The notes beneath the pieces were generated by a model. That model ran no database searches. It was not told where the DNA came from and saw only the letters and a program-made list of their open reading frames with translations. This document shows, piece after piece, positions 58,722 to 64,000 of a stretch of 64,000 nt of DNA (the first letter of the stretch is position 1; each line of letters opens with the position of its first letter). Source of the stretch: Neolewinella litorea (GTDB lineage Bacteria; Bacteroidota; Bacteroidia; Chitinophagales; Saprospiraceae); contig NZ_SRSF01000003.1 of the NCBI RefSeq assembly GCF_004803465.1, positions 124,001 through 188,000 on the forward strand, written 5' to 3'. A program made the translations under genes and the position numbers.

Positions 58722-59990
58722 ATGGGATGTACATCCTGCGGAACCCCGCAAGGCTGCGGCAGCAAAGGCAACTGCGGCACGGGTTCTTGTAACAAGATGA
58801 GCACCTTCGACTGGCTCACCCACCTCGGCATTGACGACAGCTACGCCACCGATATCGTGGAGGTGAGTTTCAAGGACGGCGCCTCGAAGGACTTCTACCA
58901 CGCCCCGCCCCACCTGGGCGTGTATACCGGCGACTACGTAGCCGTGGAAACGAGCAACGGCTACAACGTCGGCTGCATCACACTGAGCGGAGAACTCGTG
59001 CGCCTGCAGCTGAAGAAAAAGAACATCAAGGAGGTCAAGGTCACCGCCAGCGTACTGCGCAAGGCCAACGATCGCGACCTTGAAAAGATGCACGAGGCCC
59101 GGCAACTGGAGTACCCCGCCCTGCTCAAGGCTCGCGTCATCGCCCGCACCAACCACGTGCCCATGAAGGTCACCGACGTCGAGTACCAGGGCGACGGCCG
59201 CAAGGCCACGATCTATTATACCGCCGACGACCGGATCGACTTCCGCCAGCTGGTGCGGCAGTTCTCCCACCAGTTGCGCGTCAAGATCGAAATGCGCCAG
59301 ATCGGCCCCCGACAGGAATCCGGACGCCTCGGAGGCATCGGCAGCTGCGGGCGCGAACTCTGCTGCTCCACCTGGCTGAGCGACTTCCAGAGCGTCAATA
59401 CCGCCGCGGCCCGCTACCAGAACATCGCCATCAACCAGAGCAAACTCTCCGGGCAGTGCGGCCGCTTGAAGTGCTGCCTTAATTACGAGCTCGACACCTA
59501 CATGGAAGCCCTTGAGGCTTTCCCCAAGAAAGCTGACAAGTTGCGTACCGAAGCCGGCACGGGCATCCTCATCAAGACCGACATCTTCAAGGGCCTGATG
59601 TACTACACCTACCGCGAAAACCGTGGCCTATTGTTCCCCATTCCCGTGGAAAAGGTGCACGAGATCGTGGCCCTCAACAAGGAAGGGCAGAAGCCCGCGG
59701 ACCTGCAGTCCTTCCAGGCCGTGGTGGAAACCAAGGACGACGTTTTCGAATACGAGGACGTCACCGGAGCCGTAGAGCTGCCCACCGAGAAGCGCCGCCG
59801 CAAGGGCAAGTCGAGCAAGAGCCGAAAGTCCGGCGGCCGCCGCAAGAAGTCGGCCGAAGGCTCCGGCGAGACCAAAGCCGCAAATGCCCCGAAGGCCGAG
59901 AAAAAGGAAGACAAAGGCGGCGGCAAGAAGCGCCGCTCCCGCAACCGCAACCGTCGCCGTCCGCGCAAGGACAAGGGCGGCGGGGAATAA
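58722..59990 (+). CDS. ricT: PSP1/RicT family protein
   Basis: A 422-residue protein with the PSP1 domain of RicT (YaaT). The N-terminus is Cys-rich (Cys3, Cys6, Cys12, Cys18, Cys23). The PSP1 core (about 85-185) includes YVAVETSNGYNVGCITLSGEL and LEYPALLKARVIA. The C-terminal core has the conserved Cys clusters GIGSCGRELCCSTW and GQCGRLKCCLNYE, which hold Fe-S clusters in the Ric complex of Bacillus. The last ~75 residues are a basic Lys/Arg-rich tail (KRRRKGKSSKSRKSGGRRKK and KKRRSRNRNRRRPRK), which may bind RNA. Partners RicA/RicF are not in this window. In Bacillus the complex promotes RNA processing with RNase Y. Function in this phylum is not proven. Confidence 0.88.
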   Translation: MGCTSCGTPQGCGSKGNCGTGSCNKMSTFDWLTHLGIDDSYATDIVEVSFKDGASKDFYHAPPHLGVYTGDYVAVETSNGYNVGCITLSGELVRLQLKKKNIKEVKVTASVLRKANDRDLEKMHEARQLEYPALLKARVIARTNHVPMKVTDVEYQGDGRKATIYYTADDRIDFRQLVRQFSHQLRVKIEMRQIGPRQESGRLGGIGSCGRELCCSTWLSDFQSVNTAAARYQNIAINQSKLSGQCGRLKCCLNYELDTYMEALEAFPKKADKLRTEAGTGILIKTDIFKGLMYYTYRENRGLLFPIPVEKVHEIVALNKEGQKPADLQSFQAVVETKDDVFEYEDVTGAVELPTEKRRRKGKSSKSRKSGGRRKKSAEGSGETKAANAPKAEKKEDKGGGKKRRSRNRNRRRPRKDKGGGE

Positions 59991-60061
59991 ACCCGGCCCC
60001 GGCCTCATCTTTTTACCCCCCGGCAAGTTTCTTTACCTGACCAATACAACCAGACACCCCC

Positions 60062-61465
60062 ATGGATTTTGACGTTACCATCGTAGGCAGTGGTCCGGGA
60101 GGCTACGTGGCCGCTATTCGCGCCGCCCAACTCGGATTCAAGACCGCCATTGTCGAACGCTACAACAGCCTCGGCGGCACCTGCCTCAACGTTGGCTGTA
60201 TCCCCTCCAAGGCACTGCTCGACAGCTCCGAGCATTACCACAATGCCCACGAAAAATTCACCGAGCACGGCATCGACCTGGCCGACCTGAAGGTGAACAT
60301 GCCGCAGATGATCAAGCGGAAGGACGAAGTGGTGGACCAGACTGTCAAGGGCGTCGAGTTCCTGATGAAAAAGAACAAGATCGAGGTCCTTTACGGCCAC
60401 GGTACCTTTACCGGCCCCCAGGAACTGCGCTTAGCTATGAACGAGGGGGAGGACCGCACCGTCACCTCGAAGTACTTCCTCATCGCCACCGGCTCCAAAC
60501 CCATCACGCCGGGCATGTTCAACTACGACAAGAAGCGGGTTATCACCAGCACCGAAGCCCTCAATATCACCGAGGTGCCCAAAAGCATGGCGGTCATCGG
60601 CGGCGGTGTTATCGGACTGGAACTCGGCAGCGTCTTTGGGCGCCTGGGCACGGAAGTCGACGTCATCGAACTCGAAGACCGCATCCTGCCTACGATGGAC
60701 AAGGACTGCAGCAAGGAACTCATGCGTGCCCTCAAGAAGACGGGCCTCAATTTCTTCCTCAGCCACAAGGTAACCGCCGTTGAGGGCGGGGACGCGGGTG
60801 CCAAAATCACCTTCGAAAAGCAGAGCAACGGGGAATCCACCACCAAGGAATACGACTACTGCCTGCTGGCTATGGGCCGCCGCCCGTACACCGACAACCT
60901 GGGACTGGACAAGGCCGGCGTCGCCCTCGACGACCGTGGAAGGATAGTCGTAGACGATCACCTGCAAACCTCCGTACCCCACATCTACGCCATCGGCGAC
61001 GTGATCCGCGGTGCCATGCTGGCCCACAAGGCCGAAGAGGAAGGCATTTATGCCGTAGAGCACATTGCCGGGCAGAAGCCCCACGTGGATTACAACCTGA
61101 TCCCCGGCGTGGTCTATACCTGGCCGGAAGTGGCCGCCGTTGGCAAAACGGAGGAAGAACTCAAGGCCGCGGGCATCAAGTACAAGTCGGGTAAATTCCC
61201 CTTCAAGGCCCTCGGCCGCGCCCGCGCGAGTACCGATACCGAAGGAATGGTGAAAGTGCTGGCCGACGCCACGACCGACGAAATCCTGGGCGTCCATATG
61301 GTAGGCGCCCGCGCCGCCGACATGATCTCCGAAGCCGTAGCGCTGATGGAGTTTCGGGCCAGCGCCGAGGACGCTGCGCGCATGAGCCACGCCCACCCGA
61401 CCTACACCGAAGCCTTCCGCGAAGCCGCCCTGGCCGCTACCGACAATCGCGCGCTGCACGTGTAG
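60062..61465 (+). CDS. lpdA: dihydrolipoyl dehydrogenase
   Basis: A 467-residue flavoprotein, the E3 component of 2-oxoacid dehydrogenase complexes. FAD binding uses VGSGPGGYVAAIRAAQLG (residues 9-26), the redox disulfide is GGTCLNVGCIPSK (Cys41 and Cys46), the NAD site is VIGGGVIGLELGSVF, and YAIGDVI marks the second FAD site. The interface domain ends with HAHPTYTEAF, with the active-site His-Glu pair. It reoxidises dihydrolipoamide with NAD. The E1 and E2 genes are not in this window. It is 71 bases after ricT, with no clear terminator between, and probably has its own promoter. Confidence 0.95.
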   Translation: MDFDVTIVGSGPGGYVAAIRAAQLGFKTAIVERYNSLGGTCLNVGCIPSKALLDSSEHYHNAHEKFTEHGIDLADLKVNMPQMIKRKDEVVDQTVKGVEFLMKKNKIEVLYGHGTFTGPQELRLAMNEGEDRTVTSKYFLIATGSKPITPGMFNYDKKRVITSTEALNITEVPKSMAVIGGGVIGLELGSVFGRLGTEVDVIELEDRILPTMDKDCSKELMRALKKTGLNFFLSHKVTAVEGGDAGAKITFEKQSNGESTTKEYDYCLLAMGRRPYTDNLGLDKAGVALDDRGRIVVDDHLQTSVPHIYAIGDVIRGAMLAHKAEEEGIYAVEHIAGQKPHVDYNLIPGVVYTWPEVAAVGKTEEELKAAGIKYKSGKFPFKALGRARASTDTEGMVKVLADATTDEILGVHMVGARAADMISEAVALMEFRASAEDAARMSHAHPTYTEAFREAALAATDNRALHV

Positions 61466-61620
61466 TCGGTTGGTCCAGGATTTCTTCCAGGGTTATCCAC
61501 AGCCTTATCGACGCGCGATGGATCTGGCGGTAGCGTAGCTACCGACGGGCCGGACCAGCACGGGACGTCGGTGTAGATGAAAACGGAAACCTACAGTCTG
61601 AGCGGAGAAACAGCCGCAAC

Positions 61621-63216
61621 CTACCGCTCCGCGTAAAGGAACCACGATGCCACCGCTCCGTTGCGCAGGCAGAAGGCCAGTTGGTGGTCGGTGTACACCA
61701 GCACCTCGCCCCCCGCGGTAGCAATACTGTAACCCGGCGAGCCGTATTCCTCGATTACCCGGCTGCGGGGTTGTCCGCACCCGATCTCCAGGGCGGTTGT
61801 ACCCACGTACCCGGGCTGTACCCAGGCCAGCAGCAGTTCTTCCTCTCCGTCGGCCGCGGAGTGGTGCAGCACGGATACCGTTTCCGCCGGCGGTTGCCGC
61901 CGGACCAACCGTAGGGGGTAGCTGCCGTTCTCGATCCGCCGGGCCGAACCCTCGATCTCGGGGGCCAAACGCATATCCGCCAGTCCCTGCCCGCCCACGG
62001 TTTCGGGAATGATGAAGCGCTCCGCCTGTCGGGCCGCGGTCCGGGGAGGTACGTGCCCCGTCCGCAAGACGGTCCGGTTCTCCACGGCCAGAGGGTTTTC
62101 CCCGGCAAGCAAGGCTTCAGCCGCCAGTGAATCGCGGCGTTCCGCGGCCAATATGCCCAGCAATACGCGGGCGTGGTCGGCGGTGGTGGGGTTGCCCATA
62201 CGGGCGGCTTCCCGGGCACGCAGCGTAGCCTCCAGCTGCCGGTCGGCGGCCAGTTCCCGTTGCAAGCTATCGGGATCGGATTCCAGCAGTGAGGCGGCCA
62301 GCAGTGCATGGGTGCTACCCAGATTAAGTACGGCCGGGGCGTAGGCGGGGTCCAGCAAGCGGGCCCGCTCGAAATAGCGGCGGGCGGTGTGCAGGTAGGC
62401 TTCCCGGGTAGCGCGGTCGGTGGTCAGGGAGCGGGTTTGCCCGTCCAGCCGAGTCCGCAAATCAAGCTCAATAGGGTAGACGTAGCGGAGCGTGGTAGGC
62501 TGAAAGAGCGGCAGGGCGGCCCGGGCGTATACCACCCCGGCGTTGTTGTAGATTTCACGGCTGGGGAAGGACTGCAACAGGTGGTCGTAATAGGGGGCAG
62601 CTTCCCCGTATCGATCCAGTGCCGTCAGGGCAACCGCCATCTCGAATACTTCTATCAGTTCCTGAAGTTCGCGGTAGGTGCGGTCGGCCAGGGCCTTGCG
62701 CTCGTTTAGGGTGGGGTAGTCCGTAAGGGTGTCGGGCAGTCCGTAGGCGTTGTACAGCCCCTCCAGCACCCGGGGCATGACGTTGGAGGTGGGGTAGCCC
62801 GCCAGATAGGCCAGGAATCCCCCCCGGTAGTCGGCTTCCGCCTCCCGGTCATCGGGCCCGGGGTCGGCGAGCAGTCCGATGCCGGAACCACCGCGCGCGT
62901 GCCCCGCGTAGTAGTGGATCAATTCGTGGGCGAGCACGGTAGCCAGGGCGTAGTCGGCCTCGGCACCGAAAGACATGCACAGGTCATACGCCGCCTCCTC
63001 CAGCACGATGAGGTTGCCCTCCACCCTGGCTCCGCTTCGGCGGGCCGCGGTGAGCGTGAAGTAGGGCGCCGGCCGACTGCTCTCACCCCAGGCATCTACC
63101 AAGCGGTCGAAGACGGCCCGGGCCGTAGCTTCCTTATCGGGGCCATGCATTGTCGCTCCCGGCAGGGTGCCGGCCAGCAGGAACCACCACAGTACTATGT
63201 ACCAGCGGGCGTTCAT
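61621..63216 (-). CDS. exported M48-like metalloprotease with helical repeats
   Basis: A 531-residue protein from the ATG at 63216-63214 with an N-terminal hydrophobic segment (WYIVLWWFLLAGTLPGA) serving as signal or anchor. The zinc motif is LAHELIHYYAGH (His97, Glu98, His101). The third ligand is the Glu in DREAEADYRGGFLAYLAGY, the typical M48/YcaL arrangement. The middle region holds TPR-like helices (EMAVALTALDRYGEAAPYYDHLL; HTARRYFERARLLDPAYAPAVLNLGS). The C-terminal part is beta-rich and ends in LVYTDHQLAFCLRNGAVASWFLYAE. Its start overlaps the upstream gene stop by four bases, so the pair is an operon. The substrate is unknown; M48 proteases often work on envelope proteins. Confidence 0.82.
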   Translation of the reverse strand: MNARWYIVLWWFLLAGTLPGATMHGPDKEATARAVFDRLVDAWGESSRPAPYFTLTAARRSGARVEGNLIVLEEAAYDLCMSFGAEADYALATVLAHELIHYYAGHARGGSGIGLLADPGPDDREAEADYRGGFLAYLAGYPTSNVMPRVLEGLYNAYGLPDTLTDYPTLNERKALADRTYRELQELIEVFEMAVALTALDRYGEAAPYYDHLLQSFPSREIYNNAGVVYARAALPLFQPTTLRYVYPIELDLRTRLDGQTRSLTTDRATREAYLHTARRYFERARLLDPAYAPAVLNLGSTHALLAASLLESDPDSLQRELAADRQLEATLRAREAARMGNPTTADHARVLLGILAAERRDSLAAEALLAGENPLAVENRTVLRTGHVPPRTAARQAERFIIPETVGGQGLADMRLAPEIEGSARRIENGSYPLRLVRRQPPAETVSVLHHSAADGEEELLLAWVQPGYVGTTALEIGCGQPRSRVIEEYGSPGYSIATAGGEVLVYTDHQLAFCLRNGAVASWFLYAER

Positions 63217-64000
63217 CGGGGGTGGATTAGGTCGCGGGCCGCGGACCGCTGGTTCCACCGGGCCAGAAAGGCGGCGTAGTTGCGGCGCAGCGGGTAGGCG
63301 TCGGTAGATTGCCGGATGGACTCCTGGTACAGGCGGTCGGCGGCGTAGAGGTAGCCTTCTTCCTCCAGGACCATCACTTCAAGCAGTTGGCGCTGCTCCT
63401 GAGTGGTGGAATCCCGGTAGAAGGGCGTCTGCCGGAGGTCGGCGAGTACCTCCTCGCAGGGCATCTCCCGATAGGTAAAGCGGATACGTACGCCGGTCGC
63501 GGAGGCCGAGGGGCGGCCCAGACGGGCCGGAGCACCGGGCTGCGGGAAAACCTCCCAGAAGTAGCGACCGCCGTCGCGTAGGTCCAGGGCGCCCAGGTCC
63601 ACCAGCACGCTGGTATCCTTGGTGACCACCGAGAGAAGGCTGGCGTCGGTGAGGCTGTCCACGATTCGCACGCGGTAGGTAGCGTCCGCGGCGGCCGCCG
63701 GCCACGTAAAGGGAGTAGGTTCCGGGCAGAGGGTACCGCCGAAGGGCTTGAGGCCGGCCAGCCCGGCGTCGCCGAAGCCCTCCACGTTGCCCTGGGAGTT
63801 GCCCTGGTTGCTGAGGTAGGCCCGCTCCAGGTCCTGGTCGGTGGCCGACTGGTCGAAGCCGCGGCGGACAAACTCAATGAAACGCTTCAAAAAGCCCGTC
63901 GCCGGCGGTTCCTTGGCTAGCAGGTCGGTCAAGGCGTAAGTGCCCGGGTCCTCGATGCGGATGTAGCAGTTCCGGTGGCCGATCTCCACGCCGGCCCCTT
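63213..64000 (-). CDS. FecR/DUF-type envelope protein (3' part; start outside window)
   Basis: The frame is open to the window end, so only the last 262 residues are seen; no start codon is convincing and the nearest, a GTG at 63989, is probably internal. The visible N-terminal part (GAGVEIGHRNCYIRIEDPGTYALTDLL) resembles FecR-like beta repeats of the kind found in envelope sensor proteins. A beta-sandwich segment follows (TYRVRIVDSLTDASLLSVVTKDTSVLVDLG, DGGRYFWEVFPQPGAP), then a helical C-terminus. I do not recognise a named family. It is translationally coupled to the M48-like gene by a four-base overlap. A role as its sensor or substrate partner is inference. Confidence 0.6.
   Translation of the reverse strand, partial: GAGVEIGHRNCYIRIEDPGTYALTDLLAKEPPATGFLKRFIEFVRRGFDQSATDQDLERAYLSNQGNSQGNVEGFGDAGLAGLKPFGGTLCPEPTPFTWPAAAADATYRVRIVDSLTDASLLSVVTKDTSVLVDLGALDLRDGGRYFWEVFPQPGAPARLGRPSASATGVRIRFTYREMPCEEVLADLRQTPFYRDSTTQEQRQLLEVMVLEEEGYLYAADRLYQESIRQSTDAYPLRRNYAAFLARWNQRSAARDLIHPR

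Overview
The window is a gene-dense bacterial chromosome segment of high GC content. It most likely comes from a member of the Bacteroidota in the Saprospiria/Lewinella group. The reasons are -7 promoter elements of the TAnnTTTG type upstream of many genes, families typical of that phylum (DUF5916 and DUF6089-like outer-membrane proteins, SurA/PpiC lipoprotein clusters, a TIGR04283-type glycosyltransferase, an M28 carboxypeptidase II-like protein), weak Shine-Dalgarno signals, and many short lipoprotein or Sec signals ending in AQ or LxxC. The genus is an inference. No phage, complete insertion sequence or CRISPR array is visible.

Layout. 1-4.9 kb: end of queE, a small Cys protein, gabD-like dehydrogenase, a DJ-1/PfpI protein, tRNA-Asp with terminators, and small exported or unknown proteins. 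5.0-9.2 kb: a three-gene periplasmic foldase operon (PpiC, SurA-like lipoprotein, SurA). 9.4-18.6 kb: a FAD/Fe-S dehydrogenase fusion, a TRIC-family channel, two oxidoreductases, a DinB-fold protein, a GH13 lipoprotein, PepSY and DedA membrane proteins. 18.6-22 kb: an overlapping operon of two ATP-grasp-like proteins and an aspartoacylase-family deacylase, a candidate undescribed modification system. 22-32.9 kb: a metalloprotease/propeller/barrel fusion, CBS, TM2-TPR and SpoIIE-type phosphatase genes, a membrane patatin, an RlmI-like methyltransferase and a glycosyltransferase. 33-40.3 kb: gyrB, dps, rnpA and two peptidases (M19 and M28) sharing a palindrome-rich intergenic region. 40.4-46 kb: a VWA protein and a DUF5682 protein resembling E. 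coli YehP and YehM, separated by a serine hydrolase. 46-54.8 kb: a DmpA-type peptidase, btuB under a cobalamin riboswitch, two outer-membrane proteins, pyrD and a universal stress protein. 54.9-64 kb: a coupled AAA/TPR pair, holB-ricT, lpdA, and an M48-like metalloprotease operon cut by the window end.

Recurring theme. In at least nine genes a TAnnTTTG-like element ends only 4-5 nt before the start codon, which suggests that leaderless transcripts are common here. Housekeeping genes (gyrB, rnpA, holB, pyrD, lpdA, tRNA-Asp) are mixed with cell-envelope and uncharacterised modules. Several convergent neighbours are separated by only 4-10 bases.
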